DNA from: Prevotellaceae bacterium UBA4332
GTDB taxonomy: Bacteria; Bacteroidota; Bacteroidia; Bacteroidales; Bacteroidaceae
Assembly: GCA_002394365.1 (NCBI GenBank)
Contig: DGTQ01000014.1
Coordinates: forward strand, 1 to 64,000
Length of the DNA stretch: 64,000 nucleotides
Direction of reading: 5' to 3'
Made by a program: the position numbers and the translations under genes. Positions 26,377 through 34,277 of this stretch are shown piece after piece. Position 1 is the stretch's first letter. Every line of letters begins with the position of its first letter. The notes beneath the pieces are model-generated. The model searched no databases. It was given only the letters and a program-made list of their open reading frames with translations, and was not told the DNA's origin.

Positions 26377-28251
26377 TCAACGTCTAATTATTTTCTTACC
26401 GTTAAGAATCATCACTCCCTTATAGTTCTTGCCAACACATTGTCCGTCTAGATTGTAGCCCTGTGTGTCTGCTGTCTCTTTAGTGATAGCATTTGTCGTT
26501 TTTATGGAAGTGGTAGTGCCGTCAGGCAGTATGATGAGGAATAAGAACAACTGTGTGTTACCCTTCTTTAGGTTGTATGTCTGTCCAGCCGTAGCATTGA
26601 ATGTGTATCGTCCGTTAGCGTCAGTAGTTACCACATTGTCGTCAATCTTGATGGTCTCGTTGGCTGGTGATGTGCTTCCTCCGAAGATGAGGGTTACGTC
26701 GCCGCTATAGGTAGGAGTGATGTTGAGAGAAGTAGAACTCTCCATTTTGATACATGTGCCGTAGGTTTTGTCTCCGTAGGTTACTGAACCCTTGCTGGTG
26801 GATGAATTACCAGATACGAGCACTACTTGACTGGTTGATGGGTGTGTACCATCAAAATAGCAGATAGTTGCATCATCAACAGGTTCTGGAGTAGGGGTTG
26901 GGGTAGGTGTTGGTGCTGGCTCTTCAGTAGTGCCTTGGAACTGAATCTCCTGAGTGTCGAGTATGAAGTCACTCACGATTTTGAGGTCGGCGGCATTGCT
27001 GAGGTTGGCAGCTATCTCCATAACCTTTTCCTCGCCAGGCAACAGTCCCTTGAGGGAAGTCTCACAACGGGTCTCGCCGATAGCGAAATAAGCATCACGA
27101 TAGAGTGGTGCAATACCCTCATTGGTAACGGTAAGGCGGGTCTTGGTTCCGTTTACCTCACACTTGGTCAGTTTGATGCGATAGCCTGATGCCATAGTTG
27201 CCTCCTTGAAACGGTCTGCTGTGCCGTAAGTGCTACCAGGGGCATCGTTGGCAATCATAAAGGTGATACGGTATTTGGCAGACTGCTCCTCCCAGGTGTG
27301 ACCATACATGCCTGCTGGGTTGAGAAAGTTCTTCTGGTCGCTACCCTTGTAATAACTTACCTCGCCTCCGCATACGCCAGTCTTCCAACGTGTTCCTTTG
27401 CCTATGTTATCCCAGCATTCCTCGTTATAGCCTTCGCCATCAGCTTTCTCATGGTCCTTATGCATGAAAGAGTCGTCGAAGAGTCCGAAGGTGAGTCCCA
27501 TTAAATCGTTATCGTCCACGAAAGGAGTATATTCATCATCGGCAGCATCGATAGAGATGAGCCAAGGAATGCTTGTCATCACGTTGCTGAGATGCTGGAA
27601 AAACTCTTTCTGGTATTCCTTGGTTGGGAAGTTGACACCAAAATTGATGTTCGTGCCATAGATGTGGTACTCAGACCAGTGGCCGAAGCCCACCTCGAGG
27701 AATGCAAGACGCTTGTCGTTGGCGTAACGCTTGGCAAAGTCGGTATAGAACTGCTTGGTAAAGCGCTTCAGCTCCTCGTTGCTCCAGTCGGCATAGTATG
27801 TAGGACCGTCGCCGCCAGGGTTAGAGGCATAAGTCTCATGGTAGTCGGAACGGTCCTTAATATATTGAGGTACGGCAGTAGCACCCTTCACAGCTCCCTT
27901 GATATCGTCGCCGCTGGGATATTCATAGCGGAAACGTGCCACGAGCTGGTGACCTCGGCTTGCCACATCAGCGAGCTTGTTGTCAAACCAAGTCCAGTCG
28001 TAGATGATGCTACCGTCCTGGTTGCATCCTTTCACCACCATGCAAGGCAGGCAGTAGGAAAACTCCAGCGAAATAGAGCCGCCATAGGTGCTGTTAAGGT
28101 CTGCAGCCAGGTCAGGCCACAATACCAAACCCGTCATAGGCTGAGGGTGTGTAATCTGTCTGTCAACGTCGATGGAAGTCCATTCTTCACCGTGTGTAGC
28201 CACAGCAGCAATACAAACCAAAAGGCTTGTCATTAGTTTCTTTGTAATCAT
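26377..28251 (-). CDS. Secreted DUF4832 protein, putative glycoside-acting, with C-terminal sorting-like tail
   Basis: The 624-residue product has a signal peptide (about 1-21, SLLVCIAAVATHG). Residues about 35-430 resemble the DUF4832 family, a TIM-barrel-like group found with glycoside hydrolases (LAFLEVGFGHWSEYH, PWLISIDAADDEYTPF, MYGHTWEEQSAKYRITFM). A Pro-Thr linker (PAPTPTPTPTPEP, about 445-457) leads to a beta-sandwich-like domain, then a C-terminal segment (GYNLDGQCVG...YKGVMILNGKKIIRR). That end resembles type IX secretion C-terminal signals of Prevotella. Surface export is inference from this tail. Its substrate is unknown, but the convergent sugar porter fits a carbohydrate role. 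Confidence 0.8.
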   Translation of the reverse strand: MITKKLMTSLLVCIAAVATHGEEWTSIDVDRQITHPQPMTGLVLWPDLAADLNSTYGGSISLEFSYCLPCMVVKGCNQDGSIIYDWTWFDNKLADVASRGHQLVARFRYEYPSGDDIKGAVKGATAVPQYIKDRSDYHETYASNPGGDGPTYYADWSNEELKRFTKQFYTDFAKRYANDKRLAFLEVGFGHWSEYHIYGTNINFGVNFPTKEYQKEFFQHLSNVMTSIPWLISIDAADDEYTPFVDDNDLMGLTFGLFDDSFMHKDHEKADGEGYNEECWDNIGKGTRWKTGVCGGEVSYYKGSDQKNFLNPAGMYGHTWEEQSAKYRITFMIANDAPGSTYGTADRFKEATMASGYRIKLTKCEVNGTKTRLTVTNEGIAPLYRDAYFAIGETRCETSLKGLLPGEEKVMEIAANLSNAADLKIVSDFILDTQEIQFQGTTEEPAPTPTPTPTPEPVDDATICYFDGTHPSTSQVVLVSGNSSTSKGSVTYGDKTYGTCIKMESSTSLNITPTYSGDVTLIFGGSTSPANETIKIDDNVVTTDANGRYTFNATAGQTYNLKKGNTQLFLFLIILPDGTTTSIKTTNAITKETADTQGYNLDGQCVGKNYKGVMILNGKKIIRR

Positions 28252-28301
28252 AATTTTTGTATGTTATAGGTAGTGAATATCCTTTTTTCTTTTTATTGCT
28301 G

Positions 28302-28309
28302 CAAAGGTA
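28302..28309 (-). promoter_or_regulatory. -7 box of DUF4832 gene
   Basis: TACCTTTG on the minus strand, 50 bp upstream of the start codon. Confidence 0.6.
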
Positions 28310-28535
28310 GTAAAATAACTTTATACTGCATGTATTTTATCAATTTATTTTATTATGTCTTTCTTTTCCACAATAATCTTTCCACAAAACTCATATCACG
28401 TGCGTGGCGGAGTCGTAATCGGACGCACCCCTTGCGGGTGCTACGCTTTATAAGGCTTTGCCGTTAAAAGAGCCGCCTGCGTGCTTCTTGAATTTATGGA
28501 ATCACGCGCGTGTTTGAAAACTCATGTACCACAAA

Positions 28536-28567
28536 AAAGGACTCCCTTCAGTGGAAGTCCTTCTTTT
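28536..28567 (-). terminator. Terminator hairpin in repeat unit 1
   Basis: GGACTTCC/GGGAGTCC stem followed by T-run on the minus strand. Confidence 0.75.
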
Positions 28568-28703
28568 GAGGTGCGTGGCGGAGTCGTAATCGGACGCATC
28601 CCTTGCGGGTGCTACGCTTTTATAAGGCTTTGCCGTTAAAAGAGCCGCCTGCGTGTTTCTTGAATTTATGGAATCACGCGCGTGTTAGAAAACTCATGTA
28701 CCA

Positions 28704-28740
28704 CAAAAAAAGGACCCCCTTTAGTGGAGGTCCTTCTTTT
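28704..28740 (-). terminator. Terminator hairpin in repeat unit 2
   Basis: GGACCTCC/GGGGGTCC stem followed by TTTTTTT on the minus strand; the stem carries compensatory changes relative to units 1 and 3. Confidence 0.75.
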
Positions 28741-28877
28741 GAGGTGCGTGGCGGAGTCGTAATCGGACGCACCCCTTGCGGGTGCTACGCTTTTATAAGG
28801 CTTTGCCGTTAAAAGAGCCGCCTGCGTGCTTCTTGAATTTATGGAATCACGCGCGTGTTTGAAAACTCATGTACCAC

Positions 28878-28911
28878 AAAAAAGGACTCCCTTCAGTGGA
28901 AGTCCTTTTTT
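28878..28911 (-). terminator. Terminator of tRNA-Cys
   Basis: GGACTTCCACTGAAGGGAGTCC hairpin and TTTTTT start 2 bases after the tRNA 3' end on the minus strand. Confidence 0.9.
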
Positions 28912-28912
28912 G

Positions 28913-28984
28913 AGGTGCGTGGCGGAGTCGAACCGCCTTGGCTGGTTTTGCAGACCAGAGACTAAACCGTTCATCCAACGCACC
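28913..28984 (-). tRNA. tRNA-Cys (GCA)
   Basis: The 72-base tRNA without encoded CCA folds well. The acceptor stem is GGTGCGT/ACGCACC with the U73 discriminator typical of tRNA-Cys. The anticodon arm is CTGGT-CTGCAAA-ACCAG with anticodon GCA. The T arm is GGCGG-TTCGACT-CCGCC. A tandem array of partial copies lies downstream. Confidence 0.97.
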
Positions 28985-29014
28985 ATTTGGGGTATACTTT
29001 CGATTTAGCGGGTG

Positions 29015-29022
29015 CAAAATTA
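29015..29022 (-). promoter_or_regulatory. -7 box of tRNA-Cys
   Basis: TAATTTTG on the minus strand about 30 bp upstream of the tRNA. Confidence 0.55.
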
Positions 29023-29098
29023 CGAAAATTAATTAAGAATTAAGAATGAAGGATTAAGAATTATAGTGTGTTTTGCATTTTTTAACAATGGTGATAAC

Positions 29099-29136
29099 AA
29101 AACTTTCAACTTTCAACTTTCAACTTTCAACTTTTC
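29099..29136. repeat. Simple repeat of AACTTTC
   Basis: ACTTTCAA-type heptamers repeat about five times between the two tRNA genes. Confidence 0.8.
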
Positions 29137-29140
29137 TTCG

Positions 29141-29148
29141 TACCTTTG
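29141..29148 (+). promoter_or_regulatory. -7 box of tRNA-Leu
   Basis: TACCTTTG lies 12 bp before the tRNA-Leu 5' end, a distance fitting a transcript that starts near the mature tRNA. Confidence 0.65.
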
Positions 29149-29160
29149 CATTCGTTTTTA

Positions 29161-29242
29161 GCGCCTGTGGCGAAATTGGTAGACGCGCTAGACTTAGGAT
29201 CTAGTGTCTTGCGATGTGCAGGTTCGAGTCCTGTCAGGCGCA
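29161..29242 (+). tRNA. tRNA-Leu (TAG)
   Basis: An 82-base class II tRNA. Acceptor GCGCCTG/CAGGCGC with A73, anticodon arm CTAGA-CTTAGGA-TCTAG with anticodon TAG, a long variable arm (TGTCTTGCGATGTGC region) and T-loop TTCGAGT. CCA is not encoded. Confidence 0.97.
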
Positions 29243-29250
29243 CAATGCAG

Positions 29251-29298
29251 AAAATCAGTAACTTAGAAGAAAATTCAAGTTGCTGATTTTCCTTTTTT
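29251..29298 (+). terminator. Terminator of tRNA-Leu
   Basis: AAAATCAGTAACTT/AAGTTGCTGATTTT stem with one wobble pair, then CCTTTTTT. Confidence 0.85.
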
Positions 29299-29512
29299 GC
29301 GAACGATTTATAATGTGTATTGATAATTCTTTTTGATACTTCTGTTTTTGGCGACATTTTTCGATGTTTCGTTCTCGTTAGCTTCGCTGACCATCTTGCT
29401 ACCTCTTGACAGTCTGAGCACCCCCTTCGGTTCCCCCGTTTCGCGGGGGACAGAAACCCCGCAGTGGCATCGTTGGCTTGTCTGTTATAGTCGGTATCGG
29501 CGAAGGTTCCCG
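29299..29512. other. Gene-free stretch with a GC-rich hairpin
   Basis: No gene is seen. CCCCCG-TTTCG-CGGGGG near 29433-29449 forms a short hairpin without a T-run. Confidence 0.4.
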
Positions 29513-30034
29513 TTAATACAGCTTTATATACTCATATTCATTCCCTATGCACTTGAGATAGTGCTGAAAATCTTCATTCTTTATCACTACTGTGCCACGA
29601 CAGTCGTTAGGGTGAAAAGAGAGGGTAGGGGCATTCTTTATATTCTCATCCAAGAACAGATATACTTCATGGTACTGGTCGTTTATCAGCCCGAATGGTG
29701 ACACACTGCCTGGCTCCAGTCCGAGATATTTCATCATCCTCTCTGGTGAGGCGAACGACAGTTTTCCGCATGAAGGCAGTCCTCTGCTCTGTAGCGACTC
29801 CTTCAACTTGTGTTCCAAATCGTGAATCGCCAGATCGTGCTCGCAGTCGAAGCACACCAGATAGTGCTTGTTTCCCTTATGATTACGGAAAAACAAGTTT
29901 TTGCAGTGCATACTTCCGTCATCCTTCCACCACTTTTTGGCTTCCTCTATTGTCTTGCCCTCAGGGTGGTTATAGTTCGTAAAAGGAATCCCATGTTCCC
30001 TCAAGTATGTCAATACGGTTTCTTCTCGAGTCAT
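29513..30034 (-). CDS. YbaK/ProX-type aminoacyl-tRNA deacylase
   Basis: This family removes wrongly attached amino acids from tRNA, mainly Ala or Cys from tRNA-Pro. The 173-residue protein has the YbaK fold pattern: HPEGKTIEEAKKWW, then CKNLFFRNHKGNKHYLVC with the conserved Lys of the substrate pocket, GKLSFASPERM, and LEPGSVSPFGL. Length and motifs fit free-standing PrdX/ProX proteins. Confidence 0.92.
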   Translation of the reverse strand: MTREETVLTYLREHGIPFTNYNHPEGKTIEEAKKWWKDDGSMHCKNLFFRNHKGNKHYLVCFDCEHDLAIHDLEHKLKESLQSRGLPSCGKLSFASPERMMKYLGLEPGSVSPFGLINDQYHEVYLFLDENIKNAPTLSFHPNDCRGTVVIKNEDFQHYLKCIGNEYEYIKLY

Positions 30035-30073
30035 TATTTGTCCTTGTTGTCTTTAATATATTTTCGTACGAAG

Positions 30074-30811
30074 TTACACGAGCTTCGCTACATAATTTCG
30101 TTTCACTCCATCCTTGCCTCGCTTCAGGAATAGCAACAGTTTTATCTCCTGTCCCTCTGTTAGTTGCATTAAACCGAGGAAGGCGGTACCGTCAGGCGTT
30201 ATTGTGCCTTCGGGCGTATCCTTTATCTCAGAGGTGATGTGGTAGTTGAACAACCCTTCCTTCTCGTTTATTCCAGTAACCACTGCTTGGTATGTGCCGA
30301 AGGCATTCATTCCAGCCTGCATGTACTCTGGAGTAGCATTCGAGAACACCATGTGTACCACTGCTGTCTTGAACTTTCCATCCTCAGGTATTATTGGTGT
30401 AAACTCCACGAAACCACCCACCTGCGGCACATTATGCGGATCTATTGCCACGAAGTGCCTCGACAGGTTGTCGTAGATATGATAGAACTTGTGCTTCTCA
30501 TCGTAGAAATCCACATAGCCTATTATGCGCTCTGTGCCAGGGTACTCCCACATGTCAAAGAACCTGTCAAACTGAAAGTCTGGAAACCTCTTTGCCATCC
30601 TCAGTGCAATGTTGAGTATCAGCGAGTGCAGTAGCGATGGCTTCTCCAGTCCCATCTTCATGTAGCAGGCAAGCAGAGTCCTCGCCTCCTGAGAACTCAT
30701 TTGCTCCAGATTCGCCTTCATATAGCGATATATGTCCCATCCCGTCTCTCGTGGGTGCGCCTTTGCCTCCACTAATGACTTCTGCAGTTCCTCAAAACTT
30801 CGTTCCTTCAT
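30074..30811 (-). CDS. Unknown two-part protein, Bacteroidales type
   Basis: I do not recognise a family. The 245-residue product has no signal peptide. Residues 1-85 are helical with many charged residues (EARTLLACYMKMGLEKPSLLH). Residues about 90-245 are richer in strands, with Gly and Pro turns (IGYVDFYDEKHKFYHIYDNL, VGGFVEFTPIIPEDG, EGQEIKLLLFLKRGKDG). The second part could be an OB- or beta-barrel-like fold, but this is a guess. It is 39 bp upstream of the deacylase gene on the same strand and may be co-transcribed with it. Confidence 0.75.
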   Translation of the reverse strand: MKERSFEELQKSLVEAKAHPRETGWDIYRYMKANLEQMSSQEARTLLACYMKMGLEKPSLLHSLILNIALRMAKRFPDFQFDRFFDMWEYPGTERIIGYVDFYDEKHKFYHIYDNLSRHFVAIDPHNVPQVGGFVEFTPIIPEDGKFKTAVVHMVFSNATPEYMQAGMNAFGTYQAVVTGINEKEGLFNYHITSEIKDTPEGTITPDGTAFLGLMQLTEGQEIKLLLFLKRGKDGVKRNYVAKLV

Positions 30812-31226
30812 TTTTTTTATTTTTTTTCTCGCAAAGCGAGCTGATTAGTTCTTCGAAATTTGGCTCTTCTCGCAAGTCACATATTGTAAGCGAGCTTCCA
30901 TAAGTGCCTTACTCGATTCACCACTGACCTTGTCAGTAATCATCTCTACGCCAAGAGCCAAGGCGCTTCTTTGAAGCTTACGCAAAGAGGCTGGCGCATG
31001 AAGAAAAGTAGTGCACAATCCGCATGGCTTTGCGTAAGTGCTGTAAGCACGACCTTTGCCCTTTGCGTAACTAAGAATAGCTGATATAATCAGCAGGAAT
31101 GTTGTTAGTCATACGGTGGGAGCATGCTCACAAACGAATGAATATGCAACATACCGTGAACTTAGAAACTAAGTTATTCTTAGTCTTGGCGAGAGCAAAA
31201 GTCCGTGTAATCCGTGGTCTACATCC
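30812..31226. other. Intergenic region with dispersed repeat family
   Basis: No gene is convincing. A segment near 31015-31070 (TCCGCATGGCTTTGCGTAAG, then GTGCTGTAAGCACG and CCCTTTGCGTA) recurs in altered form near 34007-34070 and partly near 34863-34882. TCTCGCAAAGCGAG at about 30828-30841 is a small hairpin. These look like non-coding repeats of the host genome. Confidence 0.5.
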
Positions 31227-31775
31227 TTATTTCGCCCACCATACGTAATCAGCTTTCCTTGGCTTTGGCGCTGGCAATGGCTTTGCCGCATAGCCAAGAG
31301 CTACGTGACCTATACCCACGTAGTCGCCCTCTATGCCGAGGTCTCGGAGAATCTGCTTGCCTTCCTTGCTCTCAAACTCTTCCTTTGCCCTGTGAATCCA
31401 AATGGAATTTACGCCAAGCGACTCTGCTGCTAACATCAGTGTCTGCATCACTATCGGACCGTCATACAGGGCATTCGGACTCTCCTTCACCAGCACTATC
31501 AGCATGCATGGTGCACCATAGAAAGGGTCTGCTCCAGGTGGTGTCGATGTCACCAGTTTATTACCCGTTATTATATCCGAATTCATTCGTGATATTCTGT
31601 CTCTCAGTTCCTTGTTAGTCACAGCTATGATGATGGGGTTCTGTTGTCCCCTGCTCGTTGGTGCCCATGTGCCAGCCTCGCATATCTGCTGTATCACTTC
31701 CTCCGATGGCATTCTCTCAGGATCGAAGCATCTGCAGCTTCTCCTCCTTTTTATAACTTCAATTACTTCATTCAT
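31227..31775 (-). CDS. Nitroreductase-family flavoprotein
   Basis: An FMN-dependent NAD(P)H oxidoreductase of the nitroreductase family, 182 residues. Typical features are the N-terminal RRSCRCFD (FMN phosphate binding Arg residues), AGTWAPTSRGQQNP, the central VMQTLMLAAESLGVNSIWI helix, and the C-terminal IGHVALGYAAKPLPAPKPRK. The substrate cannot be read from the sequence. Confidence 0.92.
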   Translation of the reverse strand: MNEVIEVIKRRRSCRCFDPERMPSEEVIQQICEAGTWAPTSRGQQNPIIIAVTNKELRDRISRMNSDIITGNKLVTSTPPGADPFYGAPCMLIVLVKESPNALYDGPIVMQTLMLAAESLGVNSIWIHRAKEEFESKEGKQILRDLGIEGDYVGIGHVALGYAAKPLPAPKPRKADYVWWAK

Positions 31776-31782
31776 ACTTGTA

Positions 31783-31842
31783 TTTTGTTAGTTCAATGTT
31801 TTATTAGTTCAATGTTTTATTAGTTCAATGGTTCAATGGTTC
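31783..31842. repeat. Simple TTCAATG repeat
   Basis: TTAGTTCAATGTTTTA and TTCAATGG motifs repeat downstream of and into the end of the four-helix-bundle gene. Confidence 0.75.
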
Positions 31843-32241
31843 TAAATCTTCAGAGGCATATTTTGCTCCCTTGTATTCGCTGTCTTGAAGTGCTACTATG
31901 AATTTCATTATACTGGCTCCTAATTTCTTGGTTTCTATGTAAATATAATCATATTCTTCTTTTGTAAGATAGCCAGCATCAAACGCACGCACTAACTGTG
32001 AACGTACTTCTCCACAGGAGCCTTTTGAAATATATAGAAAGTTTCTAAACTCTTTATTGCCAGTTCTCTCAAAACCTTCTGCTATATTATCCATTATGGA
32101 GCCGGTAGCGGCTCTAATCTGTTGTACAAAGCGAGTGTCATATCTGAAATTTTCTCTTCTTGTGTATGTATATATTTGCCGATTAATCTCTCTGGCCATT
32201 TGCCAAATAAGTAAATCTTCGAAACTTTTAACTTTTGCCAT
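31825..32241 (-). CDS. Four-helix-bundle (S23) protein
   Basis: The 138-residue protein belongs to the S23/four-helix-bundle family first seen in rRNA intervening sequences (TIGR02436). Motifs are FEDLLIWQMAREINRQIY, GSIMDNIAEGFERTGNKEF, FLYISKGSCGEVRSQL and DYIYIETKKLGASIMKFI. Function is unknown. It is flanked on both sides by simple TTGAAC repeats. The repeat even forms the last codons (EPLNH). Confidence 0.92.
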   Translation of the reverse strand: MAKVKSFEDLLIWQMAREINRQIYTYTRRENFRYDTRFVQQIRAATGSIMDNIAEGFERTGNKEFRNFLYISKGSCGEVRSQLVRAFDAGYLTKEEYDYIYIETKKLGASIMKFIVALQDSEYKGAKYASEDLEPLNH

Positions 32242-32245
32242 ATTC

Positions 32246-32357
32246 TTTATCTTTTGATCCCTTGAACTTTTGAACCTTTGAACTTTTGATCCCTTGAACT
32301 TTTGATCCCTTGAACTTTTGATCCCTTGAACTTTTGAACCTTTGAACCCTTGAACCT
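32246..32357. repeat. Simple TTGAACTTTTGATCCC repeat
   Basis: About seven imperfect units of CTTGAACTTTTGATCC or CTTGAACTTTTGAACC lie directly upstream of the four-helix-bundle gene. Confidence 0.85.
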
Positions 32358-32643
32358 CATCACATGATGCTCTGCAAATATAACAAAAAAGACGAAGAAA
32401 GCCTCCACAAATATAAAATATTTGCCAAAATCGTAAAAATCCTGCTCTTTCTTTTGCTCAACCCAAATAAAATATGTAAATTTGCGAGTAGTATTAGGGT
32501 GCGAAAAATTACCAAGTTGGAATCTCGTTTTCGCACAACAAACTATTCCTCAATAAGTTGCAATCTTTTTGAGGAAGTTTTGCATTGCCAGAAGCACTAA
32601 TTGATAATCTTTTATCCAAGTATCTGTACTCATCAATTCTATG

Positions 32644-32790
32644 ATGACGTTTCGTTTTCGTAGGGGCATTGCTCCGTTTCGTAAGCATTAACAGTATTCG
32701 TTTTCGTAGCCTTTGGACGTTTCGTTTTCGTAGGGGCTTTAGCCTCGTTTCGTTTTCGTAGGGGCATTGCTCCGTTTCGTACGCAGTAAA
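32644..32790 (+). repeat. Repeat family CGTTTCGTTTTCGTAGGGGC before wzm
   Basis: The unit CGTTTCGTTTTCGTAGGGGC, then a short inverted part (GGGGCATTGCTCC or GGGGCTTTAGCCTC) and CGTTTCGTA, occurs about three times. Related copies stand just before the start codons at 34278 and 34987. The stretch 32358-32643 between this and the simple repeat shows no gene. Confidence 0.8.
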
Positions 32791-32823
32791 AAAGTTTTCA
32801 ATATTCAATATTCAATTTTCATC

Positions 32824-33672
32824 GTGAATCCACAAGATCAGATTTCCCATATTGAGCCCAAGAAGAAGTGGCTCGATGTTGACATAAAGGGACTTGTGCG
32901 CTACAAGACCCTTTACCGTATGAATATAAAGCGTGATATTGTTACGCAATACAAGCAGACCATCCTCGGTCCGTTGTGGTACCTCATCCAGCCTATGCTC
33001 ACCACCGTCATGTATATGTTCGTCTTTGGTGGACTCGCAGGCATCTCTACCGATGGCGTTCCCCAGCCATTATTCTATATGGCAGGCGTATGTATGTGGG
33101 GCTATTTTCAGCAATGCTTCACCAGTTGTAGCAACGTCTTTGCTGCCAACCAGGGTGTCTTTGGCAAGGTATATTTCCCTCGCCTTATAGTGCCACTGTC
33201 CAGCATCACCAGTAACCTCATACGTTTCGCTATCCAGTTGCTGATGTTCATACTCATCTACGTTTACTTCGTACTGTTCAAGGACTTCGATGCTGCCATT
33301 TCATGGCATATACTCCTTTTCCCCATATTCGTGGCAATGGTAGGACTGCACGCTATGTCGTGGGGACTCATAATCACCTCGCTCACCACCAAATACCGTG
33401 ACCTCAATATGCTCATCGGCTTCGGTGTCCAGCTTCTGATGTATGCTACCCCTGTCATCTACCCCCTCTCTTTCGCTCCGAAGCAGTATCAGATGCTCCT
33501 CAATATCAATCCCCTCACTCCTATTTTTGAGGCATTCAAATACTCCTGCCTTGGTGTAGGTACATTTGATGTATGGGGCATTCTTTACAGTTCCGTCACC
33601 CTCGTCCTCGTGATGTTCTTTGCCGTCATCCTCTTCAATCGCACCGAGCAGCGATTCATGGATACAGTATAG
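32824..33672 (+). CDS. wzm: Polysaccharide ABC exporter permease (Wzm-like)
   Basis: This is the membrane subunit of an ABC-2 exporter for O-antigen or similar glycans. I start it at the GTG at 32824 (282 residues), because the ATG at 32767 lies inside the CGTTTCG repeat block. Motifs are KGLVRYKTLYRMNIKRDIVTQYKQ before the first helix, then LGPLWYLIQPMLTTVMYMFVFG, GYFQQCFTSCSNVFAANQGVFGKVYFPRL and TTKYRDLN, and a C-terminal NPLTPIFEAFKY. These match Wzm/TagG permeases with about six helices. Its ATPase partner is separated from it by 1.3 kb of repeats and a toxin-antitoxin remnant. Confidence 0.93.
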   Translation: MNPQDQISHIEPKKKWLDVDIKGLVRYKTLYRMNIKRDIVTQYKQTILGPLWYLIQPMLTTVMYMFVFGGLAGISTDGVPQPLFYMAGVCMWGYFQQCFTSCSNVFAANQGVFGKVYFPRLIVPLSSITSNLIRFAIQLLMFILIYVYFVLFKDFDAAISWHILLFPIFVAMVGLHAMSWGLIITSLTTKYRDLNMLIGFGVQLLMYATPVIYPLSFAPKQYQMLLNINPLTPIFEAFKYSCLGVGTFDVWGILYSSVTLVLVMFFAVILFNRTEQRFMDTV

Positions 33673-33696
33673 TTAAGAGATTTTGAACAAGTCTTT

Positions 33697-34274
33697 AACC
33701 ACGGATTATGCGGATATGTACGGAAGATTTTGGACAAGATTTTTATTGGATTTTTGAGGAGTATGCTCCGAAATGAACCATAACTCCCCATGTCTATTTG
33801 TTGACAGGATTCTTAACCACGGATTATGCGGATATGTACGGAAGATTTTGGACAAGATTTTAAAATCTAATAAAAATCCAATCTAAAATAAGCAAGGACG
33901 ATTAGGATGATTTCGACACTGCGTGTCTCAAAAATCCAACGAAAATCTAAAGTAAAATCAAAGAACCGTAAACAGTAAACAATAAACTATAAACTCTTTT
34001 ACAGTCCGCATGGTCTTTGCGTGAGTGCTGAAAGCACGATTTTGCTCTTTGCGTAGAGATGAACAGGGCTGGAACAGTAGAAAGAATTGAATTTATAGGC
34101 AATAAAATTTATTTTCATTGACAATAAAGACAAGTTTTCAAGCCTCTAAAGAGGATGTTCATCTCGTCTTTGCGAGAAACCTAAAAAGATAATAGCGTTT
34201 CGTAGCCCTTAGGGCGTTTCGTATTCGTAGGAGCACAGCTCCGTTTCGTACGCAGTTTTAGAATAAAACAAGTT
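33697..34274 (+). repeat. Repeat block A upstream of the 66-residue gene
   Basis: This block begins with two partial copies of a CCACGGATTATGCGGATATG-type repeat (from 33697 and 33815) and runs to the start codon at 34278. From 33815 on it is closely similar to 34673-34982 (block B upstream of wzt). Block A has an extra segment of about 150 bp lying between two GTCTTTGCG copies. The last 107 bp of A and B are nearly identical and end in GTTTTA-GAA-TAAAAC right before the ATG. Confidence 0.88.
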
Positions 34275-34277
34275 CTT

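Larger units (their letters stand above)
28400..28912 (-). repeat. Three tandem ~172-bp units derived from the tRNA-Cys 3' region
   Basis: Units begin at 28400, 28571 and 28744, and the same phase continues into the intact tRNA-Cys at 28915 (periods 171, 173 and 171 bp). Read in the tRNA direction (minus strand), each unit has four parts. First a hairpin terminator, then about 100 bp with a CACGCGCGTG palindrome and a GGCTCTTTTAACGGCAAAGCC hairpin-like part, then GCACCCGCAAGGGGTGC. Last come GGTGCGT and CGACTCCGCCACGCACCTC, the 5' acceptor heptamer and the last 19 bases of tRNA-Cys. The terminators vary in a compensating way (GGACT/AGTCC in units 1 and 3, GGACC/GGTCC in unit 2). No coding sense is seen. 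Confidence 0.9.

Noticed and set aside
28400..28912. The tandem repeats as a CRISPR array
   Set aside because: Units are about 172 bp with near-identical content throughout, with no short repeats and unique spacers and no cas genes.
28603..29008. Small proteins encoded by the tRNA-Cys repeats
   Set aside because: The frames exist only because the repeat is open in one phase; they cross terminators and tRNA sequence and have no start context.
32767..32823. Longer N-terminus for Wzm from the ATG at 32767
   Set aside because: The first codons lie in the CGTTTCG repeat and an AT-rich leader; GTG at 32824 fits the family length.
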